Of a stretch of 64,000 nucleotides of DNA, positions 45,692-54,015 are shown piece by piece. The DNA comes from Streptomyces sp. CB01580 (GTDB lineage Bacteria; Actinomycetota; Actinomycetes; Streptomycetales; Streptomycetaceae). Within the stretch, counting starts at the first letter, position 1, and each line of letters starts with the position of its first letter. The translations under genes were made by a program, and so were the position numbers. The stretch spans positions 143,814 through 207,813 of the forward strand of contig NZ_LIXJ01000002.1 of NCBI RefSeq assembly GCF_001905795.1, read 5' to 3'. A model generated the notes under the pieces. That model made no database searches. It was given only the letters and a program-made list of their open reading frames with translations, and was not told the origin of the DNA.

Positions 45692-46593
45692 TGGGCGGGG
45701 GAAACATGGACCTGCTGCTCGCCGGCCTGATGGGCCTCGCGGTGTACGGAATCACCGCCGGCATCCGTATGTACCGGCGCGATGCGAAGCTCCCGGGCGA
45801 CCTCGCGATCGCCCTGGAGGTCGGCGCCACCCGTACCAGCGCCGTCGGCTCCGGCATCGACCGGCTCGGCATGCGCTGGGCGCCCGCGGTGCTGCGCATG
45901 ATGGGCCCCAAGGCCGTCAACAAGAAGCGCCGCCAGATCGACCTCGCGGGCAATCCGGGCGGTCTGACCATCGACCGCTACGCCGCCCGCCGCGCCGTCT
46001 ACGGCGGCCTCGGCGCGTTCGGCGCCCTCACGATGCTCATGCGCGGTCAGCTCTTCCTGGCCCTGGTGCTGATCGCATTCGGCATGTTCTGGGTCGAGGT
46101 CGGCATCTGGTCCGCGGTGCGCGTACGCCGTGACCACATCGACCGCACCCTCCCCGACTTCCTCGACGTGCTGGCCGTCGTCGTGTCGGCCGGTCTCGGC
46201 TTCCGCCAGGCCCTGGCCCGCGTCGCCGAGAAGTACGAGGGCCCCTGGGCCGACGAGCTCAGCATCACCCTGCGTCAGATGGACATGGGCGTCAGCCGCC
46301 GCGAGGCATTCGACCAGCTCCGCAAGCGCAACGACTCGGAGCAGGTCGCCATGTTCGTGACCACGCTCCAGCAGGGCGAGGAGCTCGGTGCCCCGATCGT
46401 CGAGACGTTGATCCAGATCGCCAACGACATGCGGCGCACCGACGCCCAGAACGCGCGCCGCAAGGCCGCCAGGGCCGTCCCCAAAGCGACCTTCGCGGTC
46501 ACGACCTTCCTGCTCCCCGGAACGCTGGTGCTGCTGACGGTGGGCTTCGTCTACGGGGCCAACGTCGACTTCGGCTTCCTCACGGGCGGATGA
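45691..46593 (+). CDS. tadC: TadC-type inner-membrane platform protein
   Basis: A 300-residue partner of TadB with the same T2SSF domain (HIDRTLPDFLDVLAVVVSAGLGFRQALARVAEKYEGPWADELSITLRQMDMGVSRREAFDQL) and three or four membrane helices. I take the ATG that overlaps the TadB stop. An ATG 15 bases later (MDLLLAG), preceded by GGGGGA, is also plausible and would shorten the protein by five residues. TadB and TadC are expected to form a heteromeric platform. Confidence 0.92.
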   Translation: MGGGNMDLLLAGLMGLAVYGITAGIRMYRRDAKLPGDLAIALEVGATRTSAVGSGIDRLGMRWAPAVLRMMGPKAVNKKRRQIDLAGNPGGLTIDRYAARRAVYGGLGAFGALTMLMRGQLFLALVLIAFGMFWVEVGIWSAVRVRRDHIDRTLPDFLDVLAVVVSAGLGFRQALARVAEKYEGPWADELSITLRQMDMGVSRREAFDQLRKRNDSEQVAMFVTTLQQGEELGAPIVETLIQIANDMRRTDAQNARRKAARAVPKATFAVTTFLLPGTLVLLTVGFVYGANVDFGFLTGG

Positions 46594-46653
46594 CGTGGAC
46601 GGCGAGGCCGGCGGGTCCGGCGGGCAGGGCGGGACAGGGGAGGTGACAGGCTC

Positions 46654-47970
46654 ATGTCTTTTCCACTCGGGGGAACCCAGACCGGACTGGACGCCGAGGT
46701 GCGCCGGGCGATAGCCGACCCCGGCTCGCGCCCGGCGTTCGCGATCCAGCTCAACGCGCTCCAGGCGATGTGCCGGCAGGTCTTCGGCTTCCGGCTCGCG
46801 ATGATCGCCATGGCCACGCCGTTCGCGATCGCCCATACCGCCCAGGGCGCGCCCATGTGGCTGATCGGCTCGGCCATCCTCGTCACGTTCATGGGCAGCT
46901 ACGTCCTGTTCCGCGACTGGGAGCGCTTCGGCCCCGTGCTGCTGCGCCACCCCTGGCTGCTCGGCATCGACGCCTTCTTCGGGGCCTTGTTGCTGGTCAC
47001 GGCCACGCCCGAATCCACACTCGCCTACGTCACCGTGTGCACCCCGCTGCTGGCCGGTCTCGTCTCCGGCTGGCGGGGTGCGGCGGTCTTCGCCGTTCTC
47101 CAGGCCGTCATCGTTCTGGGCGTGTACGCCACCGGCTCGAAGCTGTACTCGGCCGACGCCACGGCGGTCCTCCTGCCAGGCTTCTGCGTCATCGCGGGGG
47201 CTCTCGGTGTCGCCCTGCGCAATCTGCTCCTCCGTTTCGGAACGGCCAGCCAGGCCCTGACCGAGACCCGCGCCCGCCTTGCGGTCAGCGAGGCCGTCGA
47301 GAGCGAACGCACCCGCCTCGCCCGCGAGATGCACGACTCGGTCGCCAAGACCCTGCACGGCCTGGCTCTGGCCGCCGACGGTCTGGCCGGATCGGCCGAC
47401 CGCATGGACCCGTCCACCATCAAGCACCAGGCCGAACTGGTCGCCCGCGCCGCCCGGCGCGCCGCCGCCGAATCCCGGGAGCTCCTCTCCGACCTGCGCC
47501 GCGAGTCCGGACTCGACGGAGGGGTGGACGTCGTACGCGAACTCCAGGCCCGGACCGAGGACTTCGGTCGCCGTCACGACCTCACGGCCACCTTCCGCCT
47601 GTACGACGACATCCCCGTGCCGAAGGTCCCCCAGGCGGTCGCGCGCCAGCTGCTCACCATCGCCTCCGAGGCGATGGAGAACGCCCACCGCCACGCCTGC
47701 CCCACCTACCTCATCGTGCTCGCAGGCGTGAAGGGCGACGTCCTGCGCGTCAGCGTGTACGACGACGGCTGCGGTCTGCCCGCAGGCGTCACCCTCGACG
47801 ACCTGCGGCACGCCGGACACTTCGGCCTCGTCGGCATGGTCGAACGGGCCGCGACCATCGGTGCCCGCATACGCATCGGAAAGGGTCAGGCGGCCAAGGG
47901 CACCGAGGTCCGCCTGGAACTTCCGGTCGCCGCTCTCAGCACCACGGCAGAAACGAAGCAACCCGGATGA
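46654..47970 (+). CDS. NarL/DesK-type sensor histidine kinase within the Tad operon
   Basis: The 438 residues have a membrane sensor part with about six helices (residues 45-195) and little outer domain. A HisKA_3 dimerisation domain follows with the phospho-accepting His in ESERTRLAREMHDSVAKTLHGLALAADGL, then an HATPase with TIASEAMENAHRHA and DDGCGLPAG...HFGLVGMVERA. Being inside the pilus operon and 96 bases upstream of a response regulator gene, it probably controls pilus expression. The signal may be membrane state. GGGGAGG lies 10 bases before the ATG. Confidence 0.92.
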   Translation: MSFPLGGTQTGLDAEVRRAIADPGSRPAFAIQLNALQAMCRQVFGFRLAMIAMATPFAIAHTAQGAPMWLIGSAILVTFMGSYVLFRDWERFGPVLLRHPWLLGIDAFFGALLLVTATPESTLAYVTVCTPLLAGLVSGWRGAAVFAVLQAVIVLGVYATGSKLYSADATAVLLPGFCVIAGALGVALRNLLLRFGTASQALTETRARLAVSEAVESERTRLAREMHDSVAKTLHGLALAADGLAGSADRMDPSTIKHQAELVARAARRAAAESRELLSDLRRESGLDGGVDVVRELQARTEDFGRRHDLTATFRLYDDIPVPKVPQAVARQLLTIASEAMENAHRHACPTYLIVLAGVKGDVLRVSVYDDGCGLPAGVTLDDLRHAGHFGLVGMVERAATIGARIRIGKGQAAKGTEVRLELPVAALSTTAETKQPG

Positions 47971-48066
47971 CCGGCCATCGACAGGCCACCGAAGCCGAAC
48001 AGCGGCCGGACCCAACCGATCGAAATCCACCCTCACCCCCCATAGAACCCTGAGAGGAGGTCGCAG

Positions 48067-49176
48067 ATGCCGGACGACGTCTCCCGCGCGTCGGACCAGA
48101 ACTGGGCGGCGCGGAACAACGCCTCCCAGCACATGTCCTCGCACGTCACCCCGCTCACCTCAAAGACCGGTGCCCAAGCGTTCCCGGTCCCCGTACCCGT
48201 CACCCAGCAGTCCGCGGCATCCGAGTCCCTGCCCCCCTTCCCCGCGCCGCCGGCCCCACCGGCCGTCGGAGCCCTGCGGGTCGTCGTCGCGGACGACAAC
48301 CCCGTGGTCCGGGCCGGCCTGGGTGTCCTGCTGTCCGGCCGGGACGACATCGACGTCGTCGCCGAGGCCGTGGACGGACGGCAGGCCTACGACATGGCCG
48401 TCCGGCACCGACCGGACGTCGTCCTGCTCGACGTCCGGATGCCCGGCGTCGACGGCATATCCGCGCTGCCGCACCTCGTGCAGGTGGCACCGGTCATGAT
48501 GCTGACCTACAGCCGCGAGAACGAGATAGTCCACGAGGCGCTGCGCCTGGGCGCGAGCGGCTATCTGGTCCACGGCGAATTCACGGCCGACCAACTGGTA
48601 CAGGCGGTACGCGACACGAAGAACGGTCGCGCCCATTTCACCGCCACCGCAGCCAACGCCCTCCTCGCCCACATGCGTCAGGGCCCGGTCCCGCGGGGGC
48701 GACCCCTTCCGGAGGGGCTCGGCACGGCCCTGACCACGGCCGTTCCGTACCAGGGCACGGGCGCCGACGGCCACGGTCCGGGCCTCGCCAAGCACCACGA
48801 TGCGCCTGCATACACCCCCGAGCCCGAAGCCGCCCCACCTGCGACGCGACAAGCTCGACCGCCGCAGGGTCTTTCGCATCTGCAACCGGTTGTGGCACAG
48901 TCTTCCATGGCCGGGGGAGTGGGCACACCCCTCAACAGACAGCAGTACGGGCTGAGTTCACGGGAGGTGGAGGTCATGGAGCTGATCGCGTCCGGCATGA
49001 GCAATCAGCAGATCGCCGCCACCTGCTTCATCAGCGAGAAGACGGTCAAGAACCACATCAACCGGATCTTCACGAAGTTGCACAGTGCAAGCCGCAGCGA
49101 GGCCATCGCCCGCTGGCTCGGCACGGCTCCCGCGACGGTGCCCGGGGCGCGTGGGTCCGGTGGTCGCCGTGGCTGA
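48067..49176 (+). CDS. LuxR-type response regulator paired with the Tad-operon kinase
   Basis: A 369-residue regulator that is longer than usual. The first 67 residues are disordered. The receiver domain follows (LRVVVADDNPVVRAGLGVLLSG, phosphorylated Asp in VVLLDVRMPGVDGI), then a Pro/Ala-rich linker of about 80 residues. The C-terminal LuxR helix-turn-helix is LSSREVEVMELIASGMSNQQIAATCFISEKTVKNHINRIFTKL. GAGGAGG lies 6 bases before the ATG. It is likely to act on the flp promoter region that follows, or on the operon itself; that is inference from order. Confidence 0.92.
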   Translation: MPDDVSRASDQNWAARNNASQHMSSHVTPLTSKTGAQAFPVPVPVTQQSAASESLPPFPAPPAPPAVGALRVVVADDNPVVRAGLGVLLSGRDDIDVVAEAVDGRQAYDMAVRHRPDVVLLDVRMPGVDGISALPHLVQVAPVMMLTYSRENEIVHEALRLGASGYLVHGEFTADQLVQAVRDTKNGRAHFTATAANALLAHMRQGPVPRGRPLPEGLGTALTTAVPYQGTGADGHGPGLAKHHDAPAYTPEPEAAPPATRQARPPQGLSHLQPVVAQSSMAGGVGTPLNRQQYGLSSREVEVMELIASGMSNQQIAATCFISEKTVKNHINRIFTKLHSASRSEAIARWLGTAPATVPGARGSGGRRG

Positions 49177-49430
49177 TCGTGCGAGCGTGAACGGTAACCG
49201 GATCGCCGCTGTACGTGCGGGGCGTGGGGCCCAGCACGCGCCGGCCGAGACCCAACTGACGCTTTGGGCCCGGGAATGGGCCCTGGGACCCTCCGGCGGA
49301 CAAGGTGCTTCGCCGTATGTTTCTCACGTCGCCGGCGGCTCCGGCCAGGAGGAAGCCGGATCCGCGGGCGACGCCCACGAAACGTGCGAGTCGGCCGGCC
49401 ACCGGTCGGCCGAACCCGGAGGGGAACCCC
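49177..49430 (+). promoter_or_regulatory. 254-bp leader region before flp, possible separate promoter
   Basis: This is the largest gap inside the Tad locus. It contains a GGGCCC-GGGAAT-GGGCCC dyad (about 49265-49285), which could end transcription from upstream. TATGTT at about 49315 is a possible -10 for the pilin. Separate, stronger transcription of the major pilin would be expected. No firm promoter can be assigned. Confidence 0.35.
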
Positions 49431-49661
49431 ATGTCGAACATCACCCTGAAGACCGCCGTTCGCGTCAACGGTTGGGCCAACACGGCGGTCAGCGCCATCC
49501 AGAAGCGCTACGAGGCCAAGGACCGCGGCCAGACGGCGTTCGAGTACCTGGGCATCATCCTGGTGGTCGTGGCGATCATCGGTGCGATCGTCGCCACGGG
49601 CATCGGCAGCGCGATCTCGGAGCGCATCAAGGGCCTGGTGGATTCCATCACCGCCAGCTGA
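49431..49661 (+). CDS. flp: Flp family type IVb major pilin
   Basis: The 76-residue prepilin has a 33-residue leader ending in KDRG, then QTAFEYLGIILVVVAIIGAI, so cleavage is expected after Gly33, with Glu38 and Tyr39 being the invariant Flp EY pair. One helix makes up most of the mature subunit, followed by the short tail ISERIKGLVDSITAS. GGAGGGG precedes the ATG. Its stop overlaps the next start (TGATG). A near-copy of this segment is embedded in the large protein at 56958-58958. Confidence 0.95.
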   Translation: MSNITLKTAVRVNGWANTAVSAIQKRYEAKDRGQTAFEYLGIILVVVAIIGAIVATGIGSAISERIKGLVDSITAS

Positions 49662-50269
49662 TGATTGGTCGCCAAGGCCGCGATGCAGGGCAGGTTTTCC
49701 CCATCTACATGATGATGGTGGCATTCCTGCTCTTGCTCGCGTTTGCGTTCTTCGCTGTCGGTAAGGCTGCGGCATTGCGCAACGGGGCTCAGGGCGCGGC
49801 GGACTCAGCAGCGCTGGCCGCCGCATCCGAGTCCCGTAAGCAGTTTGAGGGCCCTTTTCTTGCTTCGCTTCCCGGAAAGATGCTGGACGCGTTTCTCCAG
49901 GGTCACCCGGTACTCGGCTGTCCTGCCGCGAGTGGGTTCGCATCTGAGAACGATGCGAAACTTGACAGATGTCAGGCGATGCCTGGCGGCTATCGAGATC
50001 GGATCGAGGTCGAGGTCACAGGCCGAGGTTCGGTCGACTCGCCAGTGCTTCCCGGTTCCGAGAAGAATCGGGCGGAGCGTACGGCAACGGCCGTGATCGA
50101 GTGGCGCTGCCCCGATTGGGAGTCCGTGGACTTCAACGACGACGGCGTCCAGGACATCTATTTCTTCTCCTGCAAGGGAGGGGACTTCCTGGAGATCCGG
50201 CCGAGCAGTCCGCCCCCGTGGGACCGGGTGAGCAAGATCCTCTTTGACGTGCGTCTGGTCGACGACTGA
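49661..50269 (+). CDS. TadG-like pilus-associated membrane protein
   Basis: A 202-residue protein with a short N-terminus and the TadE/G-like entry DAGQVFPIYMMMVAFLLLLAFAFFAVGKAAALRNGAQGAADSAALAAA, in which the helix is followed by the typical small-residue stretch. The outer domain has cysteines at LGCPA, DRCQAM, WRCPDW and SCKGG and ends in a beta-rich segment. It is translationally coupled to flp. It probably sits at the pilus base or tip; the VWA domain of full-length TadG is missing, so it is a short variant. Confidence 0.85.
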   Translation: MIGRQGRDAGQVFPIYMMMVAFLLLLAFAFFAVGKAAALRNGAQGAADSAALAAASESRKQFEGPFLASLPGKMLDAFLQGHPVLGCPAASGFASENDAKLDRCQAMPGGYRDRIEVEVTGRGSVDSPVLPGSEKNRAERTATAVIEWRCPDWESVDFNDDGVQDIYFFSCKGGDFLEIRPSSPPPWDRVSKILFDVRLVDD

Positions 50270-50300
50270 CAGCGAACGACGAGTAAAGGAATCAGAATCC

Positions 50301-50924
50301 ATGAGCATTCGGTGCTCCACCAGATCCCGAAGAGTCGTGGCGGCCGTCTCGCTGACGGCGGCCCTGGCTCTCGCAGTGGCCGGTTGCGGTACAGATGACG
50401 GCGGAAAGTCGGAGAGCAACGGTTCACCGTCCTCCGCCGTGCCGTCCACGTCCTCCGACTCCTCCGACGAGGAGAAGGGTGCCAAGCAGGAGGACACCGC
50501 TGCCGGGGAGAACGTGGACCCGAATGTGAAGCTCGCTGAGGTCAGGGGGCAGAACGGGGTCACGCTCATCGTTCATCAGGTCAAGCGCGACTCCGGCGGC
50601 TTCGTCACGGTGCAGGGCGAGATCAAGAACGAGAGCGGCGAAGCCCGGCCCGTAGCGGGGTGGGCCGGTTCCGAGAGTCTGATCGTGCAGAAGAATCCGA
50701 ACTCCGTCGCAGGCGCCGCGCTGATCGACAAGGTCGGGAAGAAGCGCTACTACGTTCTTCGCGACACCGAGAACCGCTGCTTGTGCACGACGAACCTCGT
50801 GCCGCTCCAAGCCGGCAAGTCGGCCTCGGTGTTCATGCAGTTCCCGGCACCCCCTGCCACCACCACCGAGGTCGACTTCATGCTGCCGACCTTCGCCACC
50901 ACCTCGCTGAAGATCTCTGGGTGA
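50301..50924 (+). CDS. Exported lipoprotein of the Tad operon
   Basis: The 207-residue product has a lipoprotein signal peptide (RVVAAVSLTAALALAVAGC, with the lipobox Cys at about residue 29). A Ser/Asp-rich linker follows, then a beta-rich domain (VKLAEVRGQNGVTLIVHQVKRDSGGFVTVQGEIKNES) with two further cysteines (NRCLCTT). It may be the monoderm replacement for an outer-membrane pilus component, but this is inference from its place between TadG-like and OmpA-domain genes. Its stop overlaps the next start (TGATG). AAGGAA precedes the ATG by about 11 bases. Confidence 0.85.
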   Translation: MSIRCSTRSRRVVAAVSLTAALALAVAGCGTDDGGKSESNGSPSSAVPSTSSDSSDEEKGAKQEDTAAGENVDPNVKLAEVRGQNGVTLIVHQVKRDSGGFVTVQGEIKNESGEARPVAGWAGSESLIVQKNPNSVAGAALIDKVGKKRYYVLRDTENRCLCTTNLVPLQAGKSASVFMQFPAPPATTTEVDFMLPTFATTSLKISG

Positions 50925-51580
50925 TGGCCGACATGACCCACACCTCGACCCGCCGCAGGCCGACGCGGCTCGCGGGCCATGTCGTCGCGGTCGCTCTGCT
51001 CGCGGCGAGTTCCATGGTCCTGGGGGCGTCGAACGCGGTCGCCGACGACCCGAGCGTGCCGCCCGGCATGGAGGCCAATTCCGTGCCTCCCGTCCACATC
51101 GACCCCAACGATCCCGACCTGAAGATGCCCGAGGGCGGCACGCTCGCACCCGCGAAGGTCCTCGACATCGTCCAGGTGATCGAGGACGAGGGCGGTGAGG
51201 AGCGTCGCGAGGACAGCAACGCGAACGTCAAGTTCGCGCTCCAGGCCGAGGTCCTCTTCGGCAAGGACAGCGCGAAGCTGAGCCCCGCGGCGCACTCCCG
51301 CATCGCGGCCATCGCGGCCGAGATCAAGAAGCAGAACGCCACGAAGGTGCGGGTGTTCGGCTTCACCGACAACCTCGGTTCGGCGGCCCACGGTGACGTG
51401 CTGTCCAAGCAGCGCGCCAACGCGGTGCAGTCGGTGCTGGTCAAGGATCTGGGCTCGACCGTCGCCTTCGACATCCGGGGGTACGGCGAGCAGTATCCGG
51501 TCGCGAGCAACAGCACGGAGGAAGGCCGCAAGAAGAACCGTCGCGTGGAGGTCTCCTTCCCGCGCGGCGGCTCTTCCTGA
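50924..51580 (+). CDS. Secreted OmpA-domain peptidoglycan-binding protein
   Basis: A 218-residue protein with a signal peptide (about 1-42, LAGHVVAVALLAASSMVLGA). Its C-terminal OmpA/MotB domain spans about 105-215 (KFALQAEVLFGKDSAKLSPAAHSRIAAIAAEIKKQNATKVRVFGFTDNLGSAAHGDVLSKQRANAVQSVL), with the Asp and Arg typical of diaminopimelate binding. It would fix the pilus machine to peptidoglycan. It is the last gene of the Tad locus, coupled to the lipoprotein gene and followed by a 14-bp stem terminator. Confidence 0.92.
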   Translation: MADMTHTSTRRRPTRLAGHVVAVALLAASSMVLGASNAVADDPSVPPGMEANSVPPVHIDPNDPDLKMPEGGTLAPAKVLDIVQVIEDEGGEERREDSNANVKFALQAEVLFGKDSAKLSPAAHSRIAAIAAEIKKQNATKVRVFGFTDNLGSAAHGDVLSKQRANAVQSVLVKDLGSTVAFDIRGYGEQYPVASNSTEEGRKKNRRVEVSFPRGGSS

Positions 51581-51593
51581 GACATCCGCGCCG

Positions 51594-51646
51594 ACGGCAG
51601 GGCCCGGTCTCGTGGGGACGCACCCCATGGGGCCGGGCCCTGCCGT
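51594..51646 (+). terminator. Terminator of the Tad operon
   Basis: ACGGCAGGGCCCGG at 51594-51607 pairs perfectly with CCGGGCCCTGCCGT at 51633-51646. The 25-base loop can form an inner GGGG/CCCC hairpin. It lies 13 bases after the OmpA-domain stop. Confidence 0.75.
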
Positions 51647-51849
51647 GTCATGTCGTGTCGTGCCAGGAGGCCGGGCCGGCCGTCCCGGGCCGCCTCCGGC
51701 GCGGTTCGGTTCGCCGCGGGCGAGTTGCCGGGTCGGCGGAGCGGGCCGGGGCGAGGGCCGGTGGGGGCCGGTACGGCATGGATAGGGGCGCTTTAGGGTG
51801 GTCGGTGAAGCCACGGCACCGGCCGGGGAGCGGGAGGAGGGCGCGGAGC

Positions 51850-52815
51850 GTGAGCGGCGACGGGCGGGAGCTGGGCGAGGCCCAGCGCGAGCACTGGCAG
51901 CGGACCTACGGCTCGCACCCGGGCATGTACGGGCAGGAGCCCTCGCTGCCCGCGCGGCACGCCGCCGGGGTCTTCCGGGAGGCGGGGGCCGTGGACGTGC
52001 TGGAGCTGGGCGCGGGACACGGCCGCGACGCGTTGTACTTCGCGCGGGAGGGCTTCACCGTACGGGCCCTGGACTTCTCGGCCATCGGGCTGGAGCAACT
52101 GCGTGCCGACGCCGACCACCAGGGAGTGGGCGGGCGGGTGACCACCGCGGTGCACGACGTGCGCGATCCCCTGCCGCTGGCGGACGCGTCGGTGGACGCC
52201 GTGTTCGCGCACATGCTGCTGTGCATGGCCCTGTCCACCGAGGAGATCCACGCCGTGGCCGGGGAGGTCCGGCGCGTGCTGAGGCCTGGGGGCGTCTTCG
52301 TCTACACGGTGAGGCACACCGGTGACGCCCACTACGCCTCCGGCGAGGCCCTCGGCGACGACATCTACGAGCACGACGGTTTCGCGGTGCACTTCTTCTC
52401 CCGGGGCCTGGTCGACGCCCTCGCCGAGGGCTGGACCCTGAACGAGGTCCACGCCTTCGAAGAGGGCGAGCTCCCGCGTCGCCTGTGGCGCGTCACTCAG
52501 TCCCTGGCCCGTGAGGCCCGGATGACCACCACTCCCACCCCGCCCGCGGGCCTCACCGTCGACGGCACCGGCCTGCTCTGCGTCACGCTCCTGCTCCGCC
52601 TGAGGAAGGTGATCGACGGCGCGGAGGCGGGCACCGTCGTGCATGTGATCGCTACCGACCCGGCCGCCCCGCTCGACCTGCCCGCCTGGTGCCACATGAC
52701 CGGTCACGATTACCTCGGCCCCGTTCCCGGCGAGCAGCCGGTGTACGCCTTGCGGCTGTCCGCGGACGCCCGCCCCACCCGGCCCGACCGGCCGTGGCAC
52801 CGGGCCGGGGACTGA
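51850..52815 (+). CDS. SAM methyltransferase fused to a TusA-like sulfurtransferase domain
   Basis: The 321-residue single reading frame has two parts. Residues about 35-220 are a class I methyltransferase (VDVLELGAGHGRDALYFAREGF at 48-69, then TTAVHDVRDPLPLADASVDAVFAHMLLC and VLRPGGVFVYTVRH). Residues about 235-310 look like TusA (LTVDGTGLLCVTLLLRLRKVI, then VIATDPAAPLDLPAWCHMTGHDYLG), with the likely sulfur-carrier Cys244, although the usual CPxP is CVTL here. An internal ATG (Met225) could also start the TusA part alone. The GTG at 51850 follows AGGAGGG by 8 bases. The substrate is unknown. Confidence 0.82.
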   Translation: MSGDGRELGEAQREHWQRTYGSHPGMYGQEPSLPARHAAGVFREAGAVDVLELGAGHGRDALYFAREGFTVRALDFSAIGLEQLRADADHQGVGGRVTTAVHDVRDPLPLADASVDAVFAHMLLCMALSTEEIHAVAGEVRRVLRPGGVFVYTVRHTGDAHYASGEALGDDIYEHDGFAVHFFSRGLVDALAEGWTLNEVHAFEEGELPRRLWRVTQSLAREARMTTTPTPPAGLTVDGTGLLCVTLLLRLRKVIDGAEAGTVVHVIATDPAAPLDLPAWCHMTGHDYLGPVPGEQPVYALRLSADARPTRPDRPWHRAGD

Positions 52816-52837
52816 CCCGTACGCGCCGTGGGCACGA

Positions 52838-52882
52838 GCTCTCCGTGCACGGGCTCTCCGTGCACGGGTTCTTCGGGCACGG
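52838..52882. repeat. 15-bp tandem repeat, three copies plus a partial
   Basis: GCTCTCCGTGCACGG at 52838-52852 and 52853-52867 is identical, the copy at 52868-52882 has changes, and a partial fourth follows to about 52892. It lies in the 258-base gap downstream of the methyltransferase fusion gene. Confidence 0.75.
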
Positions 52883-53073
52883 GTTCTCCGGCCGGGCAGG
52901 CGCCTGCCTCCCCGGCCACCGCCCCTGACCCGTTTGCTTCGGCCGGGCGGCGGTGGGCGCGCGGCCTCGCATAGCGTGAACCATCGGGCACCCGGAGCAG
53001 TCGGCCGACGTGCGGGTGGCCTGCGGGCCGGCCTCCGTCCCCGGCCGCCCTCCCCGACCCGCGGAGGCCGCAC

Positions 53074-53940
53074 ATGAAGCTCGGCTTGCACTACTGGAAC
53101 TACTCGACCCCGGCCGACCCCGCCCTCATCGCGCCGACCCTCGCGGAGTCCGTACGCGTCGCCGAACAGGCGGACATCGCCTCGTTCACCGTGATGGACC
53201 ACTACTTCCAGATGGAGACCGGGCAGACCGTCGCCGACGATCCGATGCTGGAGGGGTACACCACCCTCGGCTACGCGGCGGCGCTGAGCGAACGGATGAC
53301 GCTCGGCCTGATGGTCACGGGCGTGATGTACCGGCACCCCGGCCTGCTGGCGAAGATCGTCACCACGCTCGACGTGCTGTCCGGCGGTCGGGCCAGGCTC
53401 GGCATCGGGGCCTCCTGGTACGAGCGGGAGCAGTACGGGCTCGGCGTGCCGGTCGTCCCGGTCGCCGAACGGTTCGAACGGCTGGAGGAGACGATCCTCA
53501 TCTGCCTGCAGATGTGGAGCGACGACAACGGCCCGTTCCGGGGCCGTCACTACCAGCTCGCCGAGACCCTGTGCGTGCCCGAACCGATCGGCGAACGCCC
53601 GCCGATCATGATCGGCGGCGGAGGCGAGCGGAAGACGCTGCGTCTGGTCGCCCGGTACGCGGACGCCTGCAACCTGTTCGCCACCGGCCCGGAGGAGGTC
53701 GCCCACAAGCTCGGGGTGCTGCGCGCGCATTGCGCGGCCGAGGGCCGTGACTACGACGCGGTCGAGAAGACCGTGATGTACAACGGGCCGGTACTGGAGA
53801 GGCCGGACAGATTCCTCGCCGACGCGGAGGCGTACGCGCGTCTGGGGGTCGGGGAGATCCAGGTCCTCCCGGACCGCCATCCGGTCAGCTTCACCCACCA
53901 GATCGCCGAGCACATCGCGCCCCGGGCGGCGCTGATCTGA
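53074..53940 (+). CDS. LLM-class F420-dependent oxidoreductase
   Basis: A 288-residue luciferase-like TIM barrel. The N-terminus KLGLHYWNYSTP and the segment DIASFTVMDHYFQ are typical, followed by TTLGYAAALSERMTLGLMVTGVMYRHPGLLAKIVTTLDVLSGGRARLGIGASWYEREQYGLGVP and PPIMIGGGGERKTLRLVARYADACNLF. Streptomyces proteins of this exact type are named F420-dependent, and the cofactor is inferred from that. GGAG lies about 9 bases before the ATG. It has no operon partner; a long-loop hairpin follows the stop. Confidence 0.9.
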   Translation: MKLGLHYWNYSTPADPALIAPTLAESVRVAEQADIASFTVMDHYFQMETGQTVADDPMLEGYTTLGYAAALSERMTLGLMVTGVMYRHPGLLAKIVTTLDVLSGGRARLGIGASWYEREQYGLGVPVVPVAERFERLEETILICLQMWSDDNGPFRGRHYQLAETLCVPEPIGERPPIMIGGGGERKTLRLVARYADACNLFATGPEEVAHKLGVLRAHCAAEGRDYDAVEKTVMYNGPVLERPDRFLADAEAYARLGVGEIQVLPDRHPVSFTHQIAEHIAPRAALI

Positions 53941-53955
53941 CAGGGGCGATCCGGA

Positions 53956-54007
53956 CCGGGGCCCATGTGTCCAGGGCCGGGTCCATGCGTCCCAAGCAGG
54001 GCCCCGG
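53956..54007. terminator. Possible bidirectional terminator
   Basis: CCGGGGCCC at 53956-53964 and GGGCCCCGG at 53999-54007 can pair with a 34-base loop between the convergent oxidoreductase and DinB-like genes. The long loop makes it a weaker case. Confidence 0.4.
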
Positions 54008-54015
54008 CCCGTTGC

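Noticed and set aside
39419..51580. Interpretation of the Tad locus as a type II secretion system
   Set aside because: The CpaF, TadB/TadC, Flp Glu-Tyr pilin and CpaE/CpaB set is specific to Tad/Flp pili; no GspD or GspG-like gene is present.
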